Source: Achromobacter sp. HZ34
GTDB taxonomy: Bacteria; Pseudomonadota; Gammaproteobacteria; Burkholderiales; Burkholderiaceae_B
NCBI RefSeq assembly: GCF_002209485.1
Contig: NZ_NJIX01000001.1
Location: 992,001-1,056,000, forward strand
Direction of reading: 5' to 3'
DNA length: 64,000 nucleotides
Shown here: positions 9,190 through 19,609 of the stretch, piece by piece
Layout of the letters: each line of letters begins with the position of its first letter
Position numbering within the stretch: position 1 is the first letter of the stretch
Translations under genes and position numbers: made by a program
Notes under the pieces: model-generated
The model's database searches: none
Seen by the model: only the letters and a program-made list of their open reading frames with translations
What the model was told of the DNA's origin: nothing

Positions 9190-10152
9190 ATGACGCGGGC
9201 CCAGGCCATCGCGCGGACCGCTGAAGCCGCGCCGCCTCGTGCCAAGCCTGCGACAGCCACGCCCAGCCCCTTCGCGGGCATCGTGCTGCTGTTGCTGTCC
9301 ATGTGCTTCCTGTCCACGTTGGACGCGACGGGCAAATGGGTGATGGCAGGCGGGGTGTCGCTGCTGATCCTTTGCTGGGTGCGCTATGCGGCGCATCTGC
9401 TGCTGGCCCTGGTGCTGATAGTGCCCCTGCGTGGCTGGGGCATCCTGCGCAGCCGGCGTCCGCGCGAGCAGGTCTTGCGCGGCACGGCCATGCTGTGCGC
9501 CACGCTGATGTTCTTCACCACGCTGCATTTCCTGCCCCAGGCCGAAGCCACCGCCATCAACTTCATGGCCCCGCTGATCGTGCTGGCATCGGCACCGTGG
9601 GTGCTTGGCGAAGCGCCGCGCCTGTCGCGCTGGATCGCCGCGGCCATCGCCTTCGGCGGCGTGGTGGTCATCATCCGTCCAGGCGGCGGCCTGGACACCA
9701 CGGGCGTGGTCTGCGGCCTGCTGGGCGCCTGCTGTTTCGCCGCGCAATACATTGCCACGCGGCGCGTGGCCGGCGACGATCCCTTGACCTCCGTGATCTG
9801 GAGCGGCGGCATGGGCGCCATCGCCTTGACCGTCGCCCTGCCCTTCGCTTTGCCGGCCGCGCTGCCGGTACTGCATGCCCTGGACCTGAAGCACTGGCTG
9901 GTCCTGGTCTCCACCGGTTTCACCGGCTGCATGGGCCATCTGCTGCAGATCGGTGCCTACCGCAACGCGTCCGCGTCCACCCTGGCACCCTTCGCCTACC
10001 TGCAGATCGTCACTTCCACCACCACCGGATGGCTGATCTGGGGCCACTTCCCGGACGCCATCACCTGGCTGGGCATCGCCATCATCTGCAGCAGCGGCAT
10101 CGGCATCGCCTTGCTGGAATGGCACGGCGCCCGCTCCGCCGCCTCTGCCTGA
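9190..10152 (+). CDS. EamA/DMT family transporter
   Basis: This 320-aa inner-membrane protein has ten predicted hydrophobic segments in two EamA halves. The second half contains STLAPFAYLQIVTSTTTGWLIWGHFPD, a typical helix 9 region. The ATG at 9190 is preferred over 9169 because GAGGAG sits 8 nt before it. Family members export amino acids or metabolites, or import drug-like solutes; the substrate is unknown. It is transcribed away from a LysR gene 68 bases off, which suggests regulation by that protein. Confidence 0.88.
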   Translation: MTRAQAIARTAEAAPPRAKPATATPSPFAGIVLLLLSMCFLSTLDATGKWVMAGGVSLLILCWVRYAAHLLLALVLIVPLRGWGILRSRRPREQVLRGTAMLCATLMFFTTLHFLPQAEATAINFMAPLIVLASAPWVLGEAPRLSRWIAAAIAFGGVVVIIRPGGGLDTTGVVCGLLGACCFAAQYIATRRVAGDDPLTSVIWSGGMGAIALTVALPFALPAALPVLHALDLKHWLVLVSTGFTGCMGHLLQIGAYRNASASTLAPFAYLQIVTSTTTGWLIWGHFPDAITWLGIAIICSSGIGIALLEWHGARSAASA

Positions 10153-10162
10153 GCCACGGTAG

Positions 10163-10840
10163 TCAGTTCGAACTGACTACGCGGCCGGCGGCCAGCACCA
10201 GCTGGCGCTCACAGCGTGACGCCAGAGCTGCATCGTGTGTCACCAGCACCAGCGTGGCGCCCTGCTCGCGTTGCAGGGCGAACATCAGGTCGATGACGCG
10301 GTCCCCGGTGGCAGCGTCCAGGCTGCCGGTGGGTTCATCGGCGAACAACAGCGCCGGCTTGACGACGAAAGCGCGGGCCAGCGACACCCGCTGCTGCTCG
10401 CCGCCCGACAAGGTGCGTGGATAGTGATGCAGGCGCTGCCCCAGGCCGACACGCTCCAGGATGGCCTCGGCCGCCGCGCGCGCCGGCAGGCCGGCCAGCT
10501 CCAGCGGCAACATGACGTTTTCGAGTGCAGTCAGATTGGGCAGCAGCTGGAAGGACTGGAACACGAAGCCCACATGGTTGGCCCGCAGACGGGCGCGGCC
10601 GTCCTCGTCCAGGGCGAACAGATCGTGCCCCGCCAGATGCACACTGCCGGATGAGGGAACATCCAGGCCCGCCAGCAGTCCCAACAAGGTCGACTTGCCC
10701 GAGCCCGAGCTGCCCGTGATGGCCAGGGCCGCGCCAGCGCGCACCGTAAAAGCGATATCCTCCAGGATGGCCAACCGGCCTCCCGCGTCGGCAACGTGCT
10801 TGCCCAGATCCTTGACCTCTATCGAGTTGCCTGTGTCCAT
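10163..10840 (-). CDS. ABC transporter ATPase, YbbA/LolD-like
   Basis: This 225-aa cytoplasmic ATPase has Walker A GSSGSGKST, the Q-loop segment FVFQSFQLLPNLTALENVMLPLELAG, signature LSGGEQQRV and Walker B LLFADEPTG, as in MacB/LolD-type ATPases. In E. coli ybbA is divergent from tesA, and the same arrangement is seen here. There is no permease gene next to it within the window, although the YbbP-type partner often follows ybbA. Its ATG (10838-10840) overlaps the tesA ATG by two bases. Confidence 0.88.
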   Translation of the reverse strand: MDTGNSIEVKDLGKHVADAGGRLAILEDIAFTVRAGAALAITGSSGSGKSTLLGLLAGLDVPSSGSVHLAGHDLFALDEDGRARLRANHVGFVFQSFQLLPNLTALENVMLPLELAGLPARAAAEAILERVGLGQRLHHYPRTLSGGEQQRVSLARAFVVKPALLFADEPTGSLDAATGDRVIDLMFALQREQGATLVLVTHDAALASRCERQLVLAAGRVVSSN

Positions 10841-11531
10841 GCGCCTGTTTTTCCGTTCCTTGTATCGCCGTTTCGGGTTCGCGGCCATCGCCGCCGCAGC
10901 CACCGCCATCCTGGCGACGGCCCCTGCCTTCGCCCAGGCGCCAGCCAGTCAGACCGCGCCCGCCGCGCCAGGTTCCGCCGCAACGCGCATCATACTGGTC
11001 CTGGGTGACAGCCTTTCCGCAGAATACGGCGTGGAGCGCGGCAGCGGCTGGGTGCCGCTGCTGCAAAAACGCCTGGATGAAAAGAAACCCGGCTACAAGG
11101 TCATCAACGCCAGCATCAGCGGCGACACCACCAGCGGCGGCGTCACGCGCCTGCCCCCCTTGCTGGCCCAGCACCATCCCGCCATCGTCATCATCGAACT
11201 GGGTTCGAACGATGCCCTGCGTGGCCTGCAACTGAACATGACCGAACAGAACCTGCGCACCCTGGCGCAGAAAGCGCGAGCGGCCGGCGCCCAGGTGATC
11301 ATGGTCGGCATGCAGATCCCGCCCAATTACGGGCGCGACTACACCACCCGCTTCGCCGCCCTCTTCCCCAAGATCGCCCAGGAAAACCAGGCCAGCCTGG
11401 TGCCCTTCCTGCTCGACGGCATCGCCACCAACCGCGAACTGTTCCAGGCCGACGGCATGCATCCCAACGAAGCCGGCCAGCCGCATCTGCTGGACAATGT
11501 CTGGCCGGTGCTGGAACCGCTGCTGAAGTAG
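10839..11531 (+). CDS. tesA: SGNH arylesterase / lysophospholipase TesA
   Basis: This 230-aa exported esterase has a Sec signal (to about residue 33, FAQA), then a GDSL core. Block I is ILVLGDSLSAEYG with nucleophile Ser58; block II contains SGDTTSGG, block III GSNDALRG and block V DGMHPN with the catalytic Asp and His. It should hydrolyse acyl or aryl esters in the periplasm. The start is ATG 10839; upstream codons in the same frame have no signal peptide character. It is divergent from the ybbA-like gene. Confidence 0.92.
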   Translation: MRLFFRSLYRRFGFAAIAAAATAILATAPAFAQAPASQTAPAAPGSAATRIILVLGDSLSAEYGVERGSGWVPLLQKRLDEKKPGYKVINASISGDTTSGGVTRLPPLLAQHHPAIVIIELGSNDALRGLQLNMTEQNLRTLAQKARAAGAQVIMVGMQIPPNYGRDYTTRFAALFPKIAQENQASLVPFLLDGIATNRELFQADGMHPNEAGQPHLLDNVWPVLEPLLK

Positions 11532-11602
11532 CGGGGCTGGTGCGCGCGCCATGGGCACGCGCTGGACGGGCCTGGGGTAGCGCCTGATGGCGGCGCCGGC
11601 GC

Positions 11603-11636
11603 TTTTGCGCGATAGTGGCCACGCTGCCGCGCAAAA
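11603..11636. promoter_or_regulatory. inverted repeat in front of a LysR gene
   Basis: TTTTGCGCG (11603-11611) and CGCGCAAAA (11628-11636) are separated by 16 bases and end 12 bases before the LysR start at 11649. It is a candidate autoregulatory operator. Confidence 0.5.
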
Positions 11637-11648
11637 CCCACCCCCTCC

Positions 11649-12545
11649 ATGCTCAATACCGCCCTGAAATACTTCCTGGAAGTCGTCAACCACGGCTCGC
11701 TGACGACGGCCGCGCAGACGCTGCACGTGGCGCCTTCCGCCGTCAGCCGCATGATCCGCAAGCTGGAAGACGAGTACGCCACGGTGCTGTTCGACCGCAG
11801 CGCGCGCGGCATGGTGCTGACGGAATCCGGCCAGCTGATGGCGGCCTACGCCCGCCGCGCCCACCTGGACGCCGAGCGGGCCCGGTCGGATGTGCGCGAC
11901 CTGGGCCACGTGGGCCAGCGCCTGGTGAAGATATCGGCCAACCAGGCCTTCGGCGGTGAATTGCTGCCACGCCTGATCGGCGACTTCCGCAAGAAGGAAC
12001 CCAGTGTCCGCTTCCAGCTGGAGATCCGGCAGTCGGAGGACATCAACCGCCGCGTGCGCGAAGGCAAGGACGATATCGGCGTGGGCTACAGCCTGTCCGC
12101 GCCCGAGGGCGTGCAGATCCAGCATGTGGGTGTGCTGCCGGTGTACGCGGTGATGCGGCCGGACCATCCGCTGGCGGACCGCAAGCGGATCTCGATGCAG
12201 GAAGTCGCCGCCTATCCGGTGGCGCTCATGGGCCAGGGCAGCACCATCCGCTTCATCGTGGACCTGTGCTGCATGCACGAAAGCATCGCGCTGAACGTGG
12301 TGATGACCAGCAACAACATCGGGACGCTGCAAACCCTCAGCAGCCAGTACGGCCCCATCATCTTCGCCGGCAAGCTGACGGTGCTGGCCGCCGTCCTGCG
12401 CGGCGAACTGGTCGCCCTGCCCCTGACCAACGAAGACATGCACAAACGGCACTTCCACATCCAGACCATGCTGGGCCGGGAATTGCCGCCCAGTGTCATG
12501 CGCATCGTGCAGGAGATGATACGCAGGGTCACCGAAGCGGCCTGA
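11649..12545 (+). CDS. LysR family transcriptional regulator
   Basis: This 298-aa protein has an N-terminal HTH (MLNTALKYFLEVVNHGSLTTAAQTLHVAPSAVSRMIRKLEDEYATVLFDRSARG, about residues 1-55) and a LysR effector domain. It converges tail to tail with the M81 peptidase gene, 19 bases away, so it may control the dpp-M81 operon (inference). No clear Shine-Dalgarno precedes the ATG. Confidence 0.9.
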   Translation: MLNTALKYFLEVVNHGSLTTAAQTLHVAPSAVSRMIRKLEDEYATVLFDRSARGMVLTESGQLMAAYARRAHLDAERARSDVRDLGHVGQRLVKISANQAFGGELLPRLIGDFRKKEPSVRFQLEIRQSEDINRRVREGKDDIGVGYSLSAPEGVQIQHVGVLPVYAVMRPDHPLADRKRISMQEVAAYPVALMGQGSTIRFIVDLCCMHESIALNVVMTSNNIGTLQTLSSQYGPIIFAGKLTVLAAVLRGELVALPLTNEDMHKRHFHIQTMLGRELPPSVMRIVQEMIRRVTEAA

Positions 12546-12564
12546 CGGAAAGCGTCCCCAGGCC

Positions 12565-14118
12565 TCAGGCGGGGTCCGCGTCGATCTCCGCCGCCCAGTC
12601 CGGCTCGCGCCAGGCCACGTCCGTATCGATGGGCCAGACCGGCCGCGGCAGGTGCTGGAAGCCGACACGCCCCAGGTTCGGCGTGGTCAGGCCTGGACTG
12701 TCCACGTCGTGGATGCGGTCGGGCGTGAAGTACTCGTCGAAGCCGGCGCGGTAATGCCCGCGGCTCTTGACGATCAGGTTCCTGACGCTGGCGATGTCGA
12801 TGCCGTGCATCTCCACGATGCGCGGCTCGGCCAGTTGCCGCCGCAGGCTGCCCACGATGACGCGCACGCCCGATTCCTCCAGTTCCAGGAGCGCGGTTGG
12901 CCCCAGGGAGAACTTGCGGTCGCGCACGACGCCGCGGCGGCCCACCCCTTCGCCGTCCGTCAGGCACACGATCCTGGCACGCGCCTCGAAGCGTTTCGAG
13001 AAAGCCGACTCCTCGCGGTTGAACACGGCGTCGAAGACGGCGCCCTCGCCCAGCGCATGGGCCTCGGCGGCCAGTGCCGGATCGACGAATACCCCCAGCA
13101 CCGTGCCCGGCACGCGCGCCAGGTGGAACGCCGCCAGCAGCCACGACGTATTGCCCCGCCCGCCGCCACCCGGATTGTCGGCGACGTCGGCGAACAGCAG
13201 CGGTACGGTCGATGCGCTGGCGATCGCCACGGCGCGCTCGACCTCGATCATGTCCGGCACGTAGCGGTGGCGGTCGTCCCAGGCCGCGCGCGCCAGCGCC
13301 AGCGCCGTGCGCCGCGCCGCGCGCAGGTCGCCGCGCGCCGTCACGGTGATGGTCAGCCCGCATTTGGGCAGGTCGGCGAAGACGAAGCCGCCCAGCGCGG
13401 AAACATTGGCGATCGGCCCCTGCCCCGCCGGCGACATATGCGTGACGCCCAGCGCGATGAGATCGGCATAGGGTCCCGCGGCGGTCAGCAGCGTGACCGA
13501 GGGCGGCGTCAGCGGCAGGCGGATGTAGGCCGTGGCGGTCTTCATGCCCCCCAGCATCTCGTGCAACAGGTCGGCGGCCTCGGCCGCGCGCTCGCGCTGG
13601 TCGACGTGGGGATTGGTCCGATAGCCGATCAACGCATCCAGGGCGTCGACCGTGCGTTCGGACACATTGGCATGCAGGTCGTGGGTCATGATGATGGGCA
13701 CGTCCGGGCCCACCATCGCGCGCAGCATTCCAGCCAGCACCGCCTCGGTATCGTCCTCGCCTTGCGCTGCCGAGGCGCCGTGGTTGGCGATGTAGATGGC
13801 ATCGACGGGCAACACCGCCTGCAGGCGCTCGCGCGCCTGTTTCACGAACTCCGTCCACACCGCCGTGCTGGCCGGGCCGCCCGGCGGCGCGCCGATGACG
13901 ATCAGCGGCAAGGGCTGCCAGGGCCCTAGCGCGTCCATGCGCTCGTAGAAGCCAGGCAGCTCGCTGGGCAGATGGCTCATCTGCCGCGCCAGGGTGGTGA
14001 TGCGGTCGCCCTCCTCCCAGCATTGCGCGCGGAAGTCCGCCTCGACCGACAGCGGCGCGAAGGCGTTGGACTCCAGGTGAAAACCGAGGACGGCGACGCG
14101 TGGTCCGCTTGCATTCAT
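12565..14118 (-). CDS. M81 family metallopeptidase (MlrC-like)
   Basis: This 517-aa protein resembles MlrC, the zinc peptidase that finishes degradation of linearised microcystin. Likely metal ligands lie in the N-terminal half: HLESN near residue 15, THDLHAN near 145 and TNPHVDQRERA near 168. The C-terminal MlrC domain starts around residue 300. It has no signal peptide, so it acts in the cytoplasm. It ends a peptide ABC operon, so the natural job is probably cleavage of imported di- or oligopeptides. Confidence 0.88.
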   Translation of the reverse strand: MNASGPRVAVLGFHLESNAFAPLSVEADFRAQCWEEGDRITTLARQMSHLPSELPGFYERMDALGPWQPLPLIVIGAPPGGPASTAVWTEFVKQARERLQAVLPVDAIYIANHGASAAQGEDDTEAVLAGMLRAMVGPDVPIIMTHDLHANVSERTVDALDALIGYRTNPHVDQRERAAEAADLLHEMLGGMKTATAYIRLPLTPPSVTLLTAAGPYADLIALGVTHMSPAGQGPIANVSALGGFVFADLPKCGLTITVTARGDLRAARRTALALARAAWDDRHRYVPDMIEVERAVAIASASTVPLLFADVADNPGGGGRGNTSWLLAAFHLARVPGTVLGVFVDPALAAEAHALGEGAVFDAVFNREESAFSKRFEARARIVCLTDGEGVGRRGVVRDRKFSLGPTALLELEESGVRVIVGSLRRQLAEPRIVEMHGIDIASVRNLIVKSRGHYRAGFDEYFTPDRIHDVDSPGLTTPNLGRVGFQHLPRPVWPIDTDVAWREPDWAAEIDADPA

Positions 14119-14133
14119 GGCGACCTCCTGCTG

Positions 14134-15723
14134 TCAGGCTTTGTGGGCCGTGTAGAACAAGGGCAGTTGCGGCTGGAAATCCTTCCACTCCGAGCCATAG
14201 GCGCTGACCTGGTAGCTGGCGCCCAGCGGGATGTAGGGCACGTCCTCGATGACCTGTAACTGGATCTGCTCGCAGATCTTCTTCTGCGCGGCCAGGTCGG
14301 GAGCCTTGAACCAATCCTGCCGCAGTTGCTCCAGCTTGGCGCTCTCCGGCCAGCCCCACCAGGCCGCCTTGCCGTTGCCGCGCAAGGCCAGGTGCCCGGC
14401 CGGGTCCAGGTTGTTGGGCCCCGTCAGGCCGGTGAACGCTACGTTCCAGCCGCCTTTGGAAGGCAGATCCTGGTTGTTGCGCCGCTGCACCGCCGTGCCC
14501 CAGTCCATGGTCTGCACGTCCACCTTCAGGCCGATGCGCTTGAAGAGATCCGCGGTGACCAGCGCGGCGGCATGGTAGTCGGGGAAGTCGGCGGGATCGA
14601 GCAGGACGATGGTCTCGCCCTTGTAGCCGGAAGCCTTGACGTCCGCGCGTACCTTGTCCAGGTCGCGCTTGCCCGTCAGCTTGTCCATGCCGGCTTCGCT
14701 GGCCATCGGCGTGCCCACCACGAAGACGCCCATGCGGTCGGTCCAGTACTCCTTGAAGTCGGAACCGTTGATGGCGGTCATGTAGTCGGTCTGGTTGACC
14801 GCGCCCAGCACGGCCCGGCGCAGCAGCACATTGTCGAATGGCGGCTGCAGATGGTTGAAGCGCATGATCGCGACAGTGGGCAGGCTGCGCTTGAGCAAGG
14901 TGATGGAGGGATCGGCCTTGAGTACACCGATGAAATCCTTGTCGACGGCCTCCACGCCGTCCACCTCGTGGGCCTGCAGCGCCGCGATGGCCGTGGCCCG
15001 ATCGGGCACCACGTTCCAGCGCACCTCGTCCATATGCGCAACCTTGGGTCCTGCGCTGAACTGCGGCGGGAAGCTGTCCTTGCGCGGCACATAGCCGGGG
15101 AACTTCTCGTACACCACGCGCGAACCCGATACCCATTGTTCGCGGACGAAGCGCCAGGGACCGCTGCCCACCATTTCCGTGACGGGCTTGTCCGACGGGC
15201 CGGTGGCCAACCGCTCCGGCATGATGGCCGCCATGCTGCCGGTCTGCCGCGCCAGCGCCGACAGCAGCATCGGAAACGGCTGCTTCAGCTTGAATTGCAG
15301 CTGCTTGTCGTTGAGTGCCGTCAATTCCGCGGTGGCGTCCATCAGCGACTTGCCCATCAGGTCGCGCTGGGCCCAGCGGCGCAGGCTGGCCACGGCATCC
15401 TGCGCCCGCACGGGAGAACCGTCGTGGAAGACCAGCTGGTCGCGCAGCGTGATCACCCAGCGCAGGCCGTCGGCATCGGTTTCATGGCCGGCCGCCATCT
15501 GCGGGTGCGGCTGGTAGTCGTTGTCCATGCCGTACAGCGTGTCGAACACCAGCTGTGCGTGGTTCTGCGTGATCGTCGCGGTGGTGAAAGTGGGATCCAG
15601 CAAGGTAAGGTCGGTCTGCGGGATCCAGCGGAACTCCACGCGCGGCGCGGCCCTCACGTAGCCCGGCAGGGCCAGCGTCGCCATGCCGGCGGAAGTGGTC
15701 ATCAGGAATTGCCTACGGTCCAT
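14134..15723 (-). CDS. peptide ABC transporter substrate-binding protein (SBP_bac_5)
   Basis: This 529-aa family 5 solute receptor starts MDRRQFLMTTSAGMATLALPGYVRA. The RRQFL core looks like a Tat signal, so export of a folded protein is possible. The mature part has the usual SBP_bac_5 features (LTLLDPTFTTATITQNHAQLVFDTLYGMD near residue 38; WRFVREQWVSGSRVVYEKFPGY near 170). It lies between the fused ATPase gene and the M81 peptidase, so it should deliver peptides to the DppBC-type channel. Confidence 0.9.
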   Translation of the reverse strand: MDRRQFLMTTSAGMATLALPGYVRAAPRVEFRWIPQTDLTLLDPTFTTATITQNHAQLVFDTLYGMDNDYQPHPQMAAGHETDADGLRWVITLRDQLVFHDGSPVRAQDAVASLRRWAQRDLMGKSLMDATAELTALNDKQLQFKLKQPFPMLLSALARQTGSMAAIMPERLATGPSDKPVTEMVGSGPWRFVREQWVSGSRVVYEKFPGYVPRKDSFPPQFSAGPKVAHMDEVRWNVVPDRATAIAALQAHEVDGVEAVDKDFIGVLKADPSITLLKRSLPTVAIMRFNHLQPPFDNVLLRRAVLGAVNQTDYMTAINGSDFKEYWTDRMGVFVVGTPMASEAGMDKLTGKRDLDKVRADVKASGYKGETIVLLDPADFPDYHAAALVTADLFKRIGLKVDVQTMDWGTAVQRRNNQDLPSKGGWNVAFTGLTGPNNLDPAGHLALRGNGKAAWWGWPESAKLEQLRQDWFKAPDLAAQKKICEQIQLQVIEDVPYIPLGASYQVSAYGSEWKDFQPQLPLFYTAHKA

Positions 15724-15751
15724 GTTCTCGTCCTTGGTGAAGGAAAATCGC

Positions 15752-17752
15752 TCAATACAATCCGCCTACCTGGTGGCGGGCCACGAAATGGCCGGGCCCC
15801 ACCGGTTCCAGGGGCGGCACGTCCGCCACATAGTCCAGCGGGCGCACAGGGCTGGGCAGGTCCGCGCTGTCGACGCGGACCTCGCGCCGGCGTCCCGGAT
15901 CCGGCACCGGTACCGCCTCCATCAACTTGCGCGTGTAAGGGTGTTGCGGATTTTCGAAGATGGCCTGGCGCGGGCCGATCTCAACGATCTGGCCCAGGTA
16001 CATCACCGCCACGCGATGGCTGATGCGCTCGACCACCGCCATGTCATGCGAGATGAAGAGATAGGACACGCCCATCTCGCGCTGGAGATCGATCAGCAGA
16101 TTGACCACCTGTGCCTGGATCGACACGTCCAGCGCCGACACCGACTCGTCGGCGATCAGCACCCGCGGATTGACCGAAAGCGCCCGCGCGATGCAGATGC
16201 GCTGGCGCTGGCCGCCGGAGAACTGGTGCGGCCAGCGGCTCGCCGTCGCGGGATCCAGCCCCACGCGTTCCATCAGCGAGGCCACGCGCCGGTCCGCTTC
16301 GGCGCCCGACGCGGTACCGTGGATCAGCATGGGCTCCTTGATCGAATCGCCGACGCGCATGCGCGGATTCAGCGAGGCGAACGGATCCTGGAACACGAAC
16401 TGCATGCCGCGGCGCAGCGTGCGCAGCGACAGCGGATCGTCCGCGCGCACCTGCCGACCGTCGAATTCGACGCTTCCCGATGTCAGCGGCGTCAGTTGCA
16501 GGATGGACCGGCCGGTGGTGGTCTTGCCGCAGCCGGACTCGCCTACCAGGGACAGCGTTTCACCGGCCTGCAGGTCGAAGCTGACCTTCTCCACCGCGTG
16601 CACGCGGCGCTTGACGCGCGCCAGGATGCCGCCACGCACGTCGAAGCGGGTCACCAGATCGCGCACCCGCAGGATGGGATGCCTTGTGGGGACCTCGCCG
16701 GGCGGCGCCGGCGTGGGCGCCTGGGCGGACGGTGCCTGCGCCAGCGTTGCGGTTGCCGCCATTGCCGCTGCGGCTGCGGTTGCGGTTGCAGGTGCCGTTG
16801 CCAAGCTCCGCGGCGGCGGGTTCTCGCCTTCCAGCAGGTCGAAGCAGGCTGGCACCGACGTCCCGCGCATGGCGCCCAGCTTGGGCGCCGCCGCCATGAG
16901 GGCACGCGTGTAGGGTTCGCGCGGATGGGCGAAGAGCGCGGCCGCGCCATTGGTTTCGATGGCGCGGCCGCGCCGCATGACCATGACGCGGTCGGCCACC
17001 TCGGCGACCACGCCCATGTCGTGCGTGATGAAGATCACACCCATGTCCAGGTCGCGCTGCAGTTCACGGATCAATTGCAGGATCTGCGCCTGTATGGTCA
17101 CGTCCAGCGCGGTGGTCGGCTCGTCGGCGATCAGCAGTGCCGGCTTGCAGGACAAGGCCATGGCGATCATCACGCGCTGCCGCATGCCGCCCGACAACTC
17201 GTGCGGAAACCGCCGCATGGCCGCGGCCGCGCCGGGGATGCGCACACGGTCCAGGATGCGGCGGGCTTCGGCATCGGCGGCGCTCCCACCTATGGGTTGA
17301 TGCAGGCGGATGGCCTCGACGATCTGCGCGCCCACGGTCATCACGGGATTCAGCGAGGTCATCGGCTCCTGGAACACCATGCCCAGGTCGGCGCCGCGCA
17401 TGGCGCGCATCTGCTCGTGGCCGGCCGCGGCCAGGTCCACGCGCGTGCCGTCGCGGCGATGGAAGGTCATCGCCCCCTTGGAAATGTGGCCGCCGCCGAA
17501 TTCCACCAGCCGCATGATGGACAGCGAGGTCACGGACTTGCCCGAGCCGGACTCGCCGACGATGGCCAGGGTTTCACCGCGGTCCACGTGCAGGCTGAGA
17601 TCCTCGACCGCCCGCATGGCCTGCGGGCCCTTGCCGAACATGACGGACAGGCCGGTCACGTCCAGGACGCGCAGGCCCGTGCCTGAGCCGGGATGGAGTC
17701 CAATGACGCCACGGCCTTGATCGGGATCACCCGTATTCGACATCGATGTCAT
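15752..17752 (-). CDS. fused dipeptide ABC transporter ATPase (DppD-DppF type)
   Basis: A single 666-aa chain carries two complete oligopeptide ATPase units. Domain 1 (about 27-300) has [25 protein letters not shown] and [12 protein letters not shown]. Domain 2 (about 365-640) has [25 protein letters not shown] and [12 protein letters not shown]. The linker is unusually Ala/Thr/Pro-rich. The start at 17750-17752 lies two bases after the dppC stop, with GAGG upstream; the open frame extends further but that part is antisense noise within dppC. It powers the dppBC channel. Confidence 0.93.
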   Translation of the reverse strand: MTSMSNTGDPDQGRGVIGLHPGSGTGLRVLDVTGLSVMFGKGPQAMRAVEDLSLHVDRGETLAIVGESGSGKSVTSLSIMRLVEFGGGHISKGAMTFHRRDGTRVDLAAAGHEQMRAMRGADLGMVFQEPMTSLNPVMTVGAQIVEAIRLHQPIGGSAADAEARRILDRVRIPGAAAAMRRFPHELSGGMRQRVMIAMALSCKPALLIADEPTTALDVTIQAQILQLIRELQRDLDMGVIFITHDMGVVAEVADRVMVMRRGRAIETNGAAALFAHPREPYTRALMAAAPKLGAMRGTSVPACFDLLEGENPPPRSLATAPATATAAAAAMAATATLAQAPSAQAPTPAPPGEVPTRHPILRVRDLVTRFDVRGGILARVKRRVHAVEKVSFDLQAGETLSLVGESGCGKTTTGRSILQLTPLTSGSVEFDGRQVRADDPLSLRTLRRGMQFVFQDPFASLNPRMRVGDSIKEPMLIHGTASGAEADRRVASLMERVGLDPATASRWPHQFSGGQRQRICIARALSVNPRVLIADESVSALDVSIQAQVVNLLIDLQREMGVSYLFISHDMAVVERISHRVAVMYLGQIVEIGPRQAIFENPQHPYTRKLMEAVPVPDPGRRREVRVDSADLPSPVRPLDYVADVPPLEPVGPGHFVARHQVGGLY

Positions 17753-17754
17753 GC

Positions 17755-18588
17755 TCAGCCCCTCTTCGCCATGCGCGGGTCGATGGCATCGCGCAGGCCG
17801 TCGCCCAGCATGTTGACGGCCAATATGGTGATCGACAGGAAGATCGCCGGAAAGGCTATCAGGTAAGGCCGGATCTGCCACAACGCGCGGCCCTCGGCCA
17901 TGATGTTGCCCCAGGACGGGATGGCCGGCGGCACGCCCGCGCCGATGAAGGACAGGCCGGCCTCGGCCAGGATGGCGACGCCGCAGATGTAGGTGGCCTG
18001 CACCGTCAACGGCGCGATCGTATTGGGCAGGATGTGGCGCAACACCACGCGCAGCCGGCCGGCCCCCGCGGCCACCGCCGATTCCACGAAGGGCTGTTCG
18101 CGCAGCGACAGCACCACGCCGCGCACCAGCCGCACCACGCGCGGAATCTCCGCGATGGTGATGGCAACGATGACGTTGTGCAGCGAGGCCCGGCTGAGCG
18201 AGATCAGCGCGATCGCCAACAGGATGGTGGGGATGGACATCAGTCCGTCCATGATGCGCATCACCACGGCGTCCACCCAGCGCACGAAACCCGCCGCCAG
18301 GCCGATGGCCACGCCGACAAGCGTCGACAGCACGGCCACCGTGAAGCCGACGATCAGCGAGACCCGCGCGCCGTAGATCACCCGCGAATACACGTCGCGT
18401 CCCAGCAGGTCGGTGCCGAACCAGAACTTGTCGCTGGGCGGCCGCGTGCGGTTCACGGGCGACAGCGCCGTCGGATCGACGGTATGCAGCCATGGCGCCA
18501 GCAAGGCCATCAGCGCCAGCAGCAGAAGTAGCAGCCCACCCACGGCAATGGTGGGATGCGCTCGCAGCGTCTTGAGGAATGCGCGCAT
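17755..18588 (-). CDS. dppC: peptide ABC transporter permease, DppC type
   Basis: This 277-aa permease has an N-terminal transmembrane helix, the OppC N-terminal signature ([27 protein letters not shown]) and five further helices. The EAA-type loop is [26 protein letters not shown]. Its ATG overlaps the dppB stop by one base (TGATG), so the pair is translationally coupled. It forms the channel together with DppB. Confidence 0.92.
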   Translation of the reverse strand: MRAFLKTLRAHPTIAVGGLLLLLLALMALLAPWLHTVDPTALSPVNRTRPPSDKFWFGTDLLGRDVYSRVIYGARVSLIVGFTVAVLSTLVGVAIGLAAGFVRWVDAVVMRIMDGLMSIPTILLAIALISLSRASLHNVIVAITIAEIPRVVRLVRGVVLSLREQPFVESAVAAGAGRLRVVLRHILPNTIAPLTVQATYICGVAILAEAGLSFIGAGVPPAIPSWGNIMAEGRALWQIRPYLIAFPAIFLSITILAVNMLGDGLRDAIDPRMAKRG

Positions 18589-19529
18589 CAGTATTTGATC
18601 CTCGGATCGAAGACGCGATAGAGCAGGTCCACCGCCAGGTTGACCAGCACGTACATGAAGCTGAAAAGCAGGATGACGCCCTGGATCACTGGATAATCGC
18701 GGCGCAGGATGGCGTCCACCGTCAGGCGGCCCAGCCCCGGGATGGAGAAGACGGTTTCCGTGATCACCGTGCCGCTGATCAACAGCGCCACGCCGCTGCC
18801 TATCACCGTCAATATCGGCACGGCGGCGTTTTGCAAGGCATGGCGGAACAATAGCGTGCGGTCATGCACGCCCTTGGCGCGCGCCGTGCGCACATAATCC
18901 TGCGACAGCGTCTCCAGCATCGTCGCCCGCGTGATGCGCGTGATCAGCGCGATGTACACGCTACCCAGCGCCAGCGCAGGCAGCACCAGGCTGTACAGCG
19001 ACGCCCCCAGGCCGCGCGACAGCGGCACGTAGCCCTGCACGGGAAACCAGCGCAATTGCAGTCCCAGGTACCAGGCCAGCAGGTAGCCGATCACGAAGGA
19101 AGGCACGGAGAAACCCAGCACGGCACCCAACATGATGCCGCGATCCTGCCAGGCGTTGTGGCGCCAGGCAGCCAGCGCGCCCAGCGGCACGGACACGGCC
19201 ACCGACAGGACCAGCGTCATGATCATGAGCGTGAAGGTCGGCGCCAGGCGCTGCCCTATCATGTAGGAGACGGGCTGGCTGGTGAACAGCGACGTGCCCA
19301 GGTCGCCGTGCAGCACTGCCCATATCCAGTGGCCGAAGCGCAGCGCGAAAGGCTGGTCCAGTCCCAGTGTCGCGCGGATGCGGGCAATGTCCTGGGCGGT
19401 GGCATCCTCGCCGGCCAGCAGCGCCGCGGGATCGCCCGGCGCCAGATCGAGCATTGCGAAAACGAATAGCGCGACGAACAGCATCACGGGCAGCGTGGCA
19501 AGCAGACGCCTCAGGATGTAGGAAAACAT
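18588..19529 (-). CDS. dppB: peptide ABC transporter permease, DppB type
   Basis: This 313-aa inner-membrane permease starts [43 protein letters not shown], a standard DppB N-terminus. The ATPase-contact loop is [29 protein letters not shown]. It is the first gene of the five-gene operon dppB-dppC-ATPase-receptor-M81 peptidase. A good sigma-70 promoter lies 81-109 bases upstream of the start. Confidence 0.93.
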   Translation of the reverse strand: MFSYILRRLLATLPVMLFVALFVFAMLDLAPGDPAALLAGEDATAQDIARIRATLGLDQPFALRFGHWIWAVLHGDLGTSLFTSQPVSYMIGQRLAPTFTLMIMTLVLSVAVSVPLGALAAWRHNAWQDRGIMLGAVLGFSVPSFVIGYLLAWYLGLQLRWFPVQGYVPLSRGLGASLYSLVLPALALGSVYIALITRITRATMLETLSQDYVRTARAKGVHDRTLLFRHALQNAAVPILTVIGSGVALLISGTVITETVFSIPGLGRLTVDAILRRDYPVIQGVILLFSFMYVLVNLAVDLLYRVFDPRIKY

Positions 19530-19609
19530 CGGACCTCATCGGAGATCGGGAAGCGTCGCGGCAATGCCGCTTTCCCGGCCGTTACTCGGAGTTTTGCGCG
19601 GTGCAAAAA

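Noticed and set aside
10335..12668. A 777-codon minus-strand open frame over ybbA, tesA and a LysR gene
   Set aside because: It shadows three recognised genes, is rich in Gln/His/Arg and matches nothing.
12212..15136. A 974-codon minus-strand open frame spanning the M81 and receptor genes
   Set aside because: It is a second frame of the same strand over two recognised proteins, with no family features.
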